This document shows positions 17,738-24,085 of a stretch of 36,542 nt of DNA, piece after piece; position 1 is the stretch's first letter; the number at the start of each line of letters is the position of its first letter. The position numbers and the translations under genes are program-made. The notes below the pieces were generated by a model. The model did not search any database. It was not told where the DNA came from and saw nothing but the letters and a program-made list of their open reading frames with translations. Source of the stretch: Rhodospirillaceae bacterium (GTDB taxonomy: Bacteria; Pseudomonadota; Alphaproteobacteria; GCA-2731375). The DNA lies in assembly GCA_018667855.1 (NCBI GenBank), contig JABIRL010000282.1, positions 1-36,542 on the forward strand. The letters run 5' to 3'.

Positions 17738-19815
17738 GACATCCTCTTTATCCAGATACGATTGTCGTGGAAAGCGGCCCCGCCGACGGGTGCGACGGGG
17801 TCGGCCCCGGTCAGGACATTGATCCCCTTGCCGCCCTCGAATGCGTCGTTGGGCCAGATACTCTCCACCACCACGACGCCCCGTTGCAGGCCCTCGAATA
17901 TTTCGACGGCGATGGGCACAACACCCCTGTTATTGCCCAGGATGACCGTGTCATCGGTTGCGACATCCAGATCGGCAGCGTCATCCGGGTGGATCATGAC
18001 GGTGGGTTTGCCTTCGCGGGCGGCGGACGTGGGCGTTTCGCTAAACGTTGAATTCAGGTAGCCGCGCGCGGGCGCGGTCACCAGGCGATAGGGCATGGCC
18101 TCGGTCGCCTCTTCGATGACCGCCCAGTGATCGGGCAATCTTGGCATCGCCTCCTGGCCGCCATCGGGGCCGAAACCGTGGGGCAGGACGCTTTCCCATT
18201 TTGGGGCAAAGCGGAACTTGCCGTCCGGATGGTTGAAGCCTTCGATATAGTGGGCGCGGTCAAATTCAGGCTGACAGTCGATCCAGCGCTGCTGCCGCAG
18301 GGTTTCCACATCGCCCCAGCCGGATGCCTGCAGGGTGTGATCGATGATTTCCAGCGACGTCATCTCAAATCCCGGATGCTTCGCGCCCAGGCGCTTGGCC
18401 AGGGCCACGATGACGTCATGATTGGAACGGCATTCGCCGGGCGCCTCGACCACCTTTGGCCCCAGGGTGATATATTGGTGACCGCCGCCCTGATAGACAT
18501 CGTCATGTTCCAGGAACATGGTGGCGGGCAGAACTATATCGGCGGCTTTCGCGGTCTCGGTCATGAATTGTTCATGCACACAGGTGAACAGGTCATCGCG
18601 GGCAAAGCCCTGACGCACCAAATTATGGTCCGGCGCGACGCGCATTGGGTTGGTATTCTGGATGAACAGCGCGGTGACGGGCGGGCCGTTTTTCAGGGCA
18701 ACGGGGTCGCCGGTCAGAACCGGGCCGATCCGCGATTGATCCAACACGCGGATCGAATGGTCCATGACATCCAGGCCTTCAACCAGCTTCCGGTCCCAGT
18801 GATAGATCGAACCGTTGTTGTGGAAGGCGCCGCCGCCTTCATGCAGCCAGGCGCCGGTGACGGCGGCGATGCAGGATGCCGCATGCATGTTGACGACGCC
18901 ATTGCGTTGCCGGGAAAAGCCATAGCCCAGGCGAAAAAAAGTCTTCGGCGTTTCGCCCACCAGCTTGGCGAAGGCTTCTATATCCGCCACGGGGACGCCG
19001 GTGATGGCCTCGGCCCAGGCCGGCGTCTTGTCTTGCAGATGCGCCTCCAGCTCGGCCGGGCAATCGGTATATTTCTCCATATAATCACGGTTGGCCAGAC
19101 CATCCCGGAACAGGATATGCATCACCGCGCAGGCCAGGGCACCATCGGTGCCGGGCCGCACGCATAGGAATAGATCGGCCTGTTCCGCCGTGCCGTTTCT
19201 ATAGGTATCGATATGAACGATCTTAGCGCCGCCCCGGCGCGCGTTGGTGGCATGGGTCATGACATTAATTTGGGTATTGACTGGGTTGGTGCCCCAGATC
19301 ACCAGGCAATCGGCCTTGGCCATCTCGCGCGGATCGGCGCCCGCCAGGCGCCCGGTGCCGGCGATGAAGCCGTTCCAGGCGGAGGTGACGCAGATCGTGG
19401 CGTACATGCCGGAATATCTTTTGGCGTGGCGCAGGCGATTGATGCCGTCACGCATGACCAGCCCCATGGTGCCGGCATAATAATAGGGCCAGACGGCCTC
19501 GGGGCCGTCACGCTGTTCGGCCAGCAGCAAACCTTCGGCGACCTCATCCAGCGCCTCATCCCAACCGATGGGCGCGAATTCCCCCGAACCCTTGGCCCCG
19601 GTGCGCCGCAGCGGCTGGATCAGCCGGTCCGGATGATGGATACGCTCGGCATAGCGGGCCACCTTGCCGCAAACCACGCCGGCGGTATAGGCATTGTCCC
19701 GGGCCCCCCGCACGCGGCCTATGGTCCGGGCATCCAGCTTCTCCACCTCCAGGGCGCAGGTTGAAGGGCAGTCATGGGGACAGGCGCTAAAACGAATTTC
19801 CGGCTTGGCATTCAT
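17734..19815 (-). CDS. Molybdopterin oxidoreductase with N-terminal 4Fe-4S site
   Basis: 693 residues of the DMSO reductase superfamily. The N-terminal 4Fe-4S cluster ligands are Cys12, Cys16, Cys20 and Cys49 (ACPHDCPSTC ... VVCGK). Catalytic domains include WGTNPVNTQIN and RPGTDGALACAVMHI, and the C-terminal dinucleotide-binding domain runs from about 575 (LVTAPARGYLNSTF). No Tat signal precedes the first Cys, so it is probably cytoplasmic. The region CVTSAWNGFIAGTG near 143-156 is where relatives supply Sec, Cys or Ser to molybdenum; here a Ser or Trp aligns, so the metal ligand is unclear. No electron-transfer subunit is encoded beside it. GGAG lies 9 bases before the ATG. The substrate is unknown; the partner aminotransferase suggests nitrogen metabolism. 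Confidence 0.93.
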   Translation of the reverse strand: MNAKPEIRFSACPHDCPSTCALEVEKLDARTIGRVRGARDNAYTAGVVCGKVARYAERIHHPDRLIQPLRRTGAKGSGEFAPIGWDEALDEVAEGLLLAEQRDGPEAVWPYYYAGTMGLVMRDGINRLRHAKRYSGMYATICVTSAWNGFIAGTGRLAGADPREMAKADCLVIWGTNPVNTQINVMTHATNARRGGAKIVHIDTYRNGTAEQADLFLCVRPGTDGALACAVMHILFRDGLANRDYMEKYTDCPAELEAHLQDKTPAWAEAITGVPVADIEAFAKLVGETPKTFFRLGYGFSRQRNGVVNMHAASCIAAVTGAWLHEGGGAFHNNGSIYHWDRKLVEGLDVMDHSIRVLDQSRIGPVLTGDPVALKNGPPVTALFIQNTNPMRVAPDHNLVRQGFARDDLFTCVHEQFMTETAKAADIVLPATMFLEHDDVYQGGGHQYITLGPKVVEAPGECRSNHDVIVALAKRLGAKHPGFEMTSLEIIDHTLQASGWGDVETLRQQRWIDCQPEFDRAHYIEGFNHPDGKFRFAPKWESVLPHGFGPDGGQEAMPRLPDHWAVIEEATEAMPYRLVTAPARGYLNSTFSETPTSAAREGKPTVMIHPDDAADLDVATDDTVILGNNRGVVPIAVEIFEGLQRGVVVVESIWPNDAFEGGKGINVLTGADPVAPVGGAAFHDNRIWIKRMS

Positions 19816-19920
19816 AAATTAGGTCTCCTTGCCCGGATTATGCCGCTAGCCCACGAAATGCGCCAGCGCCCTGGCTCGAAAATAGACGCAATCGGGCCGA
19901 TTAGGAAAAATGGTGGCTCG

Positions 19921-20472
19921 TCCACCGGCGCCACATAGCCATAGTCGTCCTTCGGGCCCAGGCCCATTTCATCCAGGGTGGGCTCGTAGGTGGGCCAGGG
20001 GGCGATTTGGGTGTTCAGGTCGTCGATGATGAACTGTTTTTGTTCCGCCGTACCCTTGAAGTAGTCCCGGTCCTCCTGATCCGTTAGGCCGGCGTTGGGA
20101 ATAAACGCGGGCGTTTCGGGGTCGTTGGGGAGGGCCTGGTCATAGAGGTATTGATTGGCGGTGACGTCATAGACCTCCGCTTTCTTTACCGCCTCCATCT
20201 GGGCGTTTTTCTGCGCCGGTGTCGCGGTCTTGGCCCAATCGAAGGCATTGGTCGTCTCGCCAATGATATGGTTGCGCTCGGCCCGGTCGGCGGATTTGTA
20301 CTTCTTGGTCAGGCGGGTGTTAGTGCGGTATTGCTGGCCCAGGCCGATCAATTCGCCGCTGTGACTTAACGGCTCGTCCAGTGTGTCCAGATGGGCGAAC
20401 AGCTCCGGGGCGCGGGTCTTTTTGCGCCGCCGGGTCTTGGGGTCGGAATATTCCTCGTATAGATCCTTCTCC
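19921..20472 (-). pseudogene. Headless, tailless direct-repeat copy of the 21685-23130 gene
   Basis: These 552 bases match 22466-23020 in the same orientation, with one 3-bp deletion and scattered substitutions. In protein terms about 142 residues can be compared directly, with 12 differences, roughly nine in ten identical. No frameshift or stop occurs inside the block. Upstream of the match an in-frame TGA follows at once, and no ATG lies within the block, so there is no normal start; a TTG at 20351 is the only candidate. Downstream the frame continues with unrelated residues and ends by overlapping the molybdopterin oxidoreductase start. Many differences are synonymous, which suggests the copies diverged while still under selection. 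Most likely a remnant of a duplicated gene. Confidence 0.8.
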
Positions 20473-20482
20473 TGGAATCAAA

Positions 20483-20580
20483 GGGATCAGAGTTATTTGA
20501 CGAAGAAATCAGTTGGGAATTCCAAATAGAAGCGCGTTACGACTTGGAAGAATCCATGCAAATCAATTTAATCCGACCCC
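20483..20580. repeat. Short element bounded by 18-bp imperfect inverted repeats (MITE/REP-like)
   Basis: The left arm GGGATCAGAGTTATTTGA (20483-20500) and the inverted right arm at 20563-20580 (GGGGTCGGATTAAATTGA when reversed) agree at 13 of 18 positions. The 62 bases between are AT-rich. It starts about 10 bases from the edge of the duplicated block, so it may mark the rearrangement point. A short plus-strand frame runs through it without a start codon. Similar GGGGTC-type ends occur near REP-associated transposase elements in other bacteria (from memory, unverified). Confidence 0.45.
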
Positions 20581-20666
20581 ATTGATATGACCTCATTAGT
20601 AGGTAAATTTCCGCTGAATTTATCGTAGTGGGATTTTTTGAGGGGCACCATTCTACAATGCCATAG

Positions 20667-20695
20667 TTGCGACACTCGCCCATAGTGTGTAATTT
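20667..20695 (+). promoter_or_regulatory. Possible sigma70-type promoter for the exported unknown protein
   Basis: TTGCGA (20667-20672), a 17-base spacer and TAATTT (20690-20695). If real, transcription would start near 20702, so the TTG at 20667 cannot be the translation start of the following gene. This is a weak pattern match in AT-rich DNA. Confidence 0.35.
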
Positions 20696-21341
20696 GGATA
20701 AATTAAACTCCTATCCTGAATTTGATCCTTCCGAAAGGAACACAAAAATCCGTGGATTCAATAAAATTAAGGTGTTTTCTTGTTTTCTACTGCTCGGTAT
20801 CTTCATAGTTCCAGCATTGGCTTTGAGCGAGGAAAAGTACCGAATTCGTAGCGGTCACAAGGTCTTTGAATCCGTGAGTAACGGGTTGAAATTCTTTCAC
20901 TTTCAATTCGAGCTAACGCCTAACAATACGGTCATGCCCACGGATGCGCGGATATTACGCCGTGGCTATGAGAAAAATGCCAAAAACTACAGGATGGCAA
21001 TACTCGACGAGAAGAGCGAGGCGTTCAAACATGGGATGTTCCAAGTATTTTTGCCCGCCGGGCTGTTCCCATTCACGAGTAGTGGGGACGGCTACGTCAT
21101 TCTCAGGATGCCCCAAACATTATCAATCGAGCGGCGTAGAGCAAAAAGATATGTGCAGGCAAAGCAAGATCTTTTCTATCGTATCAGAAATATGGTCGAG
21201 AACCGAAAGGGCTCGATTGACGTGATCATAGAACTACCAGGACGCGACAATTTGATGCTCCCTGTTCGGCGCAACGTGTTTTTTCGCAGCGGTGGTGGCG
21301 CATACATCAACTATGTCGGACAGTACAAGGGAGCGCGGTGA
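20667..21341 (+). CDS. Unknown AT-rich exported protein
   Basis: Family not recognised. The frame opens at a TTG (20667) and could encode 224 residues, but the true start is probably downstream. A signal-peptide-like segment, KIKVFSCFLLLGIFIVPALA, lies at about 33-54 with a likely cleavage after ALA or ALS, leaving a mature part of about 170 residues. No ATG precedes it; AAAGGAA (20734-20740) lies before an unusual ATC (20748), with GTG at 20772 as another option. The mature part is mixed alpha/beta, rich in Arg, Lys and Phe, ending with a Gly-rich segment (RSGGGAYINY); it has no cysteine. Codon use and base composition are clearly more AT-rich than the flanking genes, which points to horizontal transfer. 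It is convergent with the lysozyme-like gene. Confidence 0.55.
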   Translation: MRHSPIVCNLDKLNSYPEFDPSERNTKIRGFNKIKVFSCFLLLGIFIVPALALSEEKYRIRSGHKVFESVSNGLKFFHFQFELTPNNTVMPTDARILRRGYEKNAKNYRMAILDEKSEAFKHGMFQVFLPAGLFPFTSSGDGYVILRMPQTLSIERRRAKRYVQAKQDLFYRIRNMVENRKGSIDVIIELPGRDNLMLPVRRNVFFRSGGGAYINYVGQYKGAR

Positions 21342-21353
21342 TAGTTTTGCTCA

Positions 21354-21512
21354 TTGTACAATACAAAATGTGCGCTCTGGGCCATTCGCCTTGAGGCTCT
21401 ACGGAAGAGCGACTTGCCCGTCATCAGGAAAGGCCTTCAACGCCTAACAATTGAAATTCTTGAAATCAGCAAGAAGATCGATACGGCGCGCGGGCTACTC
21501 AATCTGCTTTAG
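21354..21512 (+). other. Possible decayed coding remnant between two accessory genes
   Basis: The 343 bases at 21342-21684 contain no normal gene. A plus-strand frame from TTG 21354 to TAG 21512 (52 codons) reads like a helical, charged protein end (LRKSDLPVIRKGLQRLTIE). A second open frame overlaps and continues to about 21630 (STEQVPERLRQAFQANARSS). Neither has a good start or ribosome binding site. This looks like a frameshifted tail of a lost gene, but I cannot name a family. Confidence 0.25.
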
Positions 21513-21614
21513 CTGTTATCCTGGGACAATCAACAGAACAAGTGCCTGAACGACTACGGCAGGCGTTCCAGGCGAACGCACGTTCATCATTGCCGACTCG
21601 TGATTTGGGTAACG

Positions 21615-21645
21615 ATCTCCCACCGCCGTGACGGCGGTGAGAGAT
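21615..21645. terminator. 13-bp stem hairpin between convergent accessory genes
   Basis: ATCTCCCACCGCC (21615-21627) pairs with GGCGGTGAGAGAT (21633-21645) with one mismatch, loop GTGAC. It lies 40 bases beyond the stop of the minus-strand lysozyme-like gene and about 270 beyond the plus-strand gene. No clear T-run follows on either strand, so it would be a weak terminator or a structural palindrome. Confidence 0.4.
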
Positions 21646-21684
21646 TCTTGCCCGATCCACTGAGCGGCGGAACGGATGCGGAAC

Positions 21685-23130
21685 CTATGACATCGGTGTT
21701 CTTAACTGGCTCCTACCACCGATATTCTTCTCATATTCGCGATATGAACTTATGAATTTATCAACCGTACCCCACCCCTCCTCCGTGTTGTAATACTTCT
21801 TCCAATAGGCGGCTTGCCCATCAAGATTCGCCGGTATGCCCTCCTTCCAACGAAGCAATGACAGTCGGGCGGCGATCGCCGACAAATACGGATTATCCCG
21901 GAGTTCCCGCCAGGTCACGGTATTCCAATCCCTACCGAGTTTTGCGCTGATTTTTGCCCGCTGTTTCGCCAGACCTTTCTGTATCTGTGTCTCGCGGAAT
22001 GTTCCTTCATCAACTTGAAACACGCCGCCATAATAGCCGGGACGGGCCGTATCCTCATGCTGTCCCAGATGGCTCTCATAGATCGCTATTTTCCTCATGA
22101 AATCGTTCTTGGTTGGAAACAACTCTTCGATCCAAGCAATCACCGCATCCATTTTCGTTTGCGTTGGCGGCACATACTTGTGGCTCTGTTCCCACGCATG
22201 ATTCTTGGCATCCTTCGATGAACCACTCGAGGAACCGGCCTTGGCGCTGGAAGAAGCAGGTGAATTCTTGTCGGTTTGTTCACCGGCATCACTCATGAAC
22301 TTCCTATTTTGATTGGAGGCGACTTGGTCGTAGTTACTTTTCTCTTCACGCCAATCGTCGGATTTGTCCGTCCTTGGTATGGTCAGAATGTCGTCGGTCG
22401 ACGGTTCAGTCTCTGTGTCTTCGGCGGATTTAATTGCCAATGCGCCACGGGTTTTGTCCACAGCCTCCACCGGCGCCACATAGCCGTAATCGTCCTTTGG
22501 CCCCAGACCCATTTCGTCCAGGGTGGGTTCATAGGTGGGCCAGGGGGCGATTTGGGCGTTCAGGTCGTCGATGATGGCTTGTTTCTTTTCCGGCGTGCTT
22601 TTGAAGTAATCGCGGTCTTCCTGGTCCGTCAGGCCCGCATTGGGGATAAAGGCCGGCGTTTCAGGATCGTTGGGGAAGGCCTGGTCATAGAGGTATTGAT
22701 TGGCGGTGACGTCATAGACCTCCGCCTTCTTCACCGCCTCCATCTGGTCGTTTTTCTGCGCCGGTGTCGCGGTCTTGGCCCAGTCGAAGGCATTGGTGGT
22801 CTCGCCAATGATACGGTTGCGCTCGGCCCGGGGGGCGGAGTTGTATTTTTTCGTCAACCGGGTGTTGGTGCCGTAGCTCTGGCCCAGGCCGGCCAATTCG
22901 CCGCCGCTGTGACTTAACGGCTCGTCCAGTACGTCCAGATGGGCGAATAGCTCCGGGGCACGGGTCGTTTTGCGCCGCCGGGTCTTGGGGTCGGAATATT
23001 CCTCGTATAGATCATCCTCCCCGATGGTATCGAAGTTGTTGTTCCGGGCCGACAGATAGTCCGGGGTGAATGAACTTTCGGTCCAGTCCACGTCCTTGTT
23101 GGGTTTGCCATCGCCACAGATGTCGATCAA
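21685..23130 (-). CDS. Unknown modular protein with C-terminal lysozyme/SLT-like domain
   Basis: 481 residues from a TTG start at 23130, chosen because AAAGGAG (23137-23143) lies 6 bases upstream; no ATG exists until deep inside the gene. Residues 39-221 form an acidic, Pro/Asp-rich domain I do not recognise (FDWAKTATPAQK, PWPTYEPTLDEMGLGPKDDY); this is the part duplicated at 19921-20472. Residues 222-310 are a low-complexity linker ending in a Ser/Ala run. Residues 325-465 look like a lysozyme-type fold: IAIYESHLGQ with candidate catalytic Glu352, GYYGGVFQVDEGTF, and AAYWKKYYNTEEGWGT. This resembles phage or secreted peptidoglycan hydrolases. No signal peptide is seen, so release would need a phage, effector or lysis route. 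The leader and operator upstream suggest regulated expression. Confidence 0.7.
   Translation of the reverse strand: MIDICGDGKPNKDVDWTESSFTPDYLSARNNNFDTIGEDDLYEEYSDPKTRRRKTTRAPELFAHLDVLDEPLSHSGGELAGLGQSYGTNTRLTKKYNSAPRAERNRIIGETTNAFDWAKTATPAQKNDQMEAVKKAEVYDVTANQYLYDQAFPNDPETPAFIPNAGLTDQEDRDYFKSTPEKKQAIIDDLNAQIAPWPTYEPTLDEMGLGPKDDYGYVAPVEAVDKTRGALAIKSAEDTETEPSTDDILTIPRTDKSDDWREEKSNYDQVASNQNRKFMSDAGEQTDKNSPASSSAKAGSSSGSSKDAKNHAWEQSHKYVPPTQTKMDAVIAWIEELFPTKNDFMRKIAIYESHLGQHEDTARPGYYGGVFQVDEGTFRETQIQKGLAKQRAKISAKLGRDWNTVTWRELRDNPYLSAIAARLSLLRWKEGIPANLDGQAAYWKKYYNTEEGWGTVDKFISSYREYEKNIGGRSQLRTPMS
22466..23020 (-). repeat. Direct repeat, second copy (inside the lysozyme-like gene)
   Basis: This 555-base block is the counterpart of 19921-20472; start-to-start distance is 2545 bases. 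It encodes about residues 37-221 of the modular protein. Homology stops sharply at both ends: after the Val-Glu codons at 22466 and near the acidic Asp-Leu-Tyr segment at 23020. Confidence 0.88.
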
Positions 23131-23185
23131 AACTGTCTCCTTTCGGGAGGTTTGAAATGTGGGGATGTGCCGGCCGCGAAACGAC

Positions 23186-23217
23186 AAAAGGCCCGGGGCG
23201 CACACGCGCCCGGAGCC
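23186..23217 (-). terminator. GC-rich hairpin with T-run in the leader of the lysozyme-like gene
   Basis: On the minus strand, a 12-base arm (23217-23206) pairs with another (23201-23190) around a 4-base GTGT loop, with one wobble and one mismatch. TTTT follows at 23189-23186. It ends about 43 bases before the ribosome binding site of the gene at 21685-23130, so it could act as an attenuator in the leader. Confidence 0.5.
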
Positions 23218-23272
23218 TGGTTCAAATCGTTTCAATACTAGAAATCAGCGGAAATTAGTTAGAAAACGGCAC

Positions 23273-23329
23273 AAAAAAAGCGCCAAAACCGGATGCTTTT
23301 TCGGGGCTTGCCCAATTCCGGAGGCGCTT
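23273..23329 (-). terminator. Branched hairpin with seven-T tail in the same leader
   Basis: On the minus strand AAGCGCC (23329-23323) pairs with GGCGCTT (23284-23278). A CCGG/CCGG pair and an inner GGGCAAGCCC hairpin lie in the loop, and T continues to 23273 (seven Ts counting those in the stem end). It could end readthrough from the thioesterase gene, but it also lies directly downstream of the candidate promoter at 23344-23372, so an attenuator role is possible. Confidence 0.5.
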
Positions 23330-23333
23330 ATTG

Positions 23334-23354
23334 TAGTGTGGTAATACTACACTA
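23334..23354. promoter_or_regulatory. 21-bp palindrome, candidate operator
   Basis: TAGTGTGGTAATACTACACTA is symmetric at 18 of 21 positions (half-site TAGTGT.GTA). It covers the -10 box of the candidate promoter on the minus strand, the classic place for a repressor site. The regulator is not in the window as far as I can see. Confidence 0.55.
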
Positions 23355-23372
23355 TGTAAGTTTAAATTGCAA
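23344..23372 (-). promoter_or_regulatory. Candidate promoter of the lysozyme-like gene
   Basis: On the minus strand TTGCAA (23372-23367), a 17-base spacer, and TAGTAT (23349-23344). Predicted start is about 23338, giving a leader of about 200 bases before the TTG at 23130. It sits in the AT-rich gap after the thioesterase gene and overlaps the palindrome at 23334-23354. Confidence 0.5.
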
Positions 23373-23443
23373 GGAAAAAATTCAAAACCATCTAACAACA
23401 GTCAGCTGGCGCCCTGGCACTGTTGCGGCGGTCTGATCAGGTG

Positions 23444-23854
23444 CTAGTCAGCGCCGAGTTTTTTCCAGACGCCGGATGCGGTCATGACGGTTTGACCTTC
23501 GATCGTCAGTTGGCCCTTGATAAAGATCAGCGAGCGGGTTTCGCGGGTGATGTGACCGGTGCATTCGATCCAGTCGCCGGTTCTGGCACCTGCCAGATAG
23601 TCCACGTTCAGGGTCACCGTGGCGCAGGGCTGATCGTTGAACCGCTCCCACACCATGTTGCCCAAGGTGTGATCGGCGAAGGTGACCAGCATGCCGCCGT
23701 GAACCACGCCGCGGCGGTTGCCATGATGGGGGGCGGCGCGAAAGCCGCAGGTATAGTCATCCCCATCCCGCTTCTCATAAAGGGGGCCGACGAAACTTTC
23801 GAAAGTTTCACTTTCGGCGGCCAACTCGAAACCCGCCGGTACGTCCGTACTCAT
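23444..23854 (-). CDS. PaaI-type hotdog-fold acyl-CoA thioesterase family protein
   Basis: 136 residues, normal for the PaaI/YdiI group of hotdog thioesterases. The motif HHGNRRGVVHGGMLVTFADHTLG (about residues 42-64, here described by its HGG core) is the family's active-site loop and helix, with the Asp/His-containing ADHTLG in the helix. The later NVDYLAGARTGDWIECTGHI fits the central strands. Cytosolic; substrate probably a small acyl-CoA, not determinable. The start was set at ATG 23854 with GGGAG 6 bases upstream; the frame is open to 23965 but that part lies in the palindromic repeats. Confidence 0.88.
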   Translation of the reverse strand: MSTDVPAGFELAAESETFESFVGPLYEKRDGDDYTCGFRAAPHHGNRRGVVHGGMLVTFADHTLGNMVWERFNDQPCATVTLNVDYLAGARTGDWIECTGHITRETRSLIFIKGQLTIEGQTVMTASGVWKKLGAD

Positions 23855-23885
23855 GCACCACTCCCTAACGCACGATTGATATGTC

Positions 23886-23941
23886 CTAGTGGTCCGATCC
23901 CAACGGATGGTCCCCATCCGAGAGGATCGAAAGACCACTAG
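23886..23941. repeat. Three-tier nested palindrome (large hairpin A)
   Basis: Three perfect stems are nested: CTAGTGGTC/GACCACTAG (23886-23894 with 23933-23941), CGATCC/GGATCG (23895-23900 with 23924-23929) and CGGATGG/CCATCCG (23904-23910 with 23914-23920). Together 22 paired bases with only short internal loops (CAA, AGA, AAA) and loop TCC. No T-run follows, so it is unlikely to be a simple terminator. Confidence 0.85.
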
Positions 23942-23954
23942 ACTCTGAAGAATC

Positions 23955-24005
23955 GTGGTGCGCAAGACACCAAACAGAAAGACTCTTCTGTTTGGTTCGC
24001 ACCAC
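23955..24005. repeat. Two-tier nested palindrome (large hairpin B)
   Basis: GTGGTGCG/CGCACCAC (23955-23962 with 23998-24005) encloses CCAAACAGAA/TTCTGTTTGG (23970-23979 with 23986-23995), loop AGACTC. Eighteen perfect pairs, separated by an asymmetric internal loop of 7 and 2 bases. It begins 14 bases after palindrome A and lies 80 bases upstream of the arsenate reductase-like gene. Confidence 0.85.
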
Positions 24006-24085
24006 CAGCCCGGTTTAGCGCGTTTGCGGTGTTAATTGAAAGGCCGCTTTGCTACCTTCGGCATCCGAATCTGAAAGAGGCACTC

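Noticed and set aside
18127-19167. 346-codon open frame on the plus strand, opposite the molybdopterin oxidoreductase
   Set aside because: It is a mirror of the GC-rich codon pattern of the real gene; no motif, start site or composition supports it.
19812-20351. A functional 179-residue gene from TTG 20351
   Set aside because: No ribosome binding site, missing N-terminus and an unrelated tail compared with the intact copy; better seen as a gene fragment.
22276-22917. 213-codon plus-strand frame through the duplicated block
   Set aside because: Shadow of the minus-strand lysozyme-like gene; hydrophobic, Gly/Val-rich reverse of Asp/Pro-rich codons.
19921-23372. A prophage
   Set aside because: Only a lysozyme-like domain suggests phage; no integrase, terminase, capsid, tail, holin or attachment repeats were found in the window.
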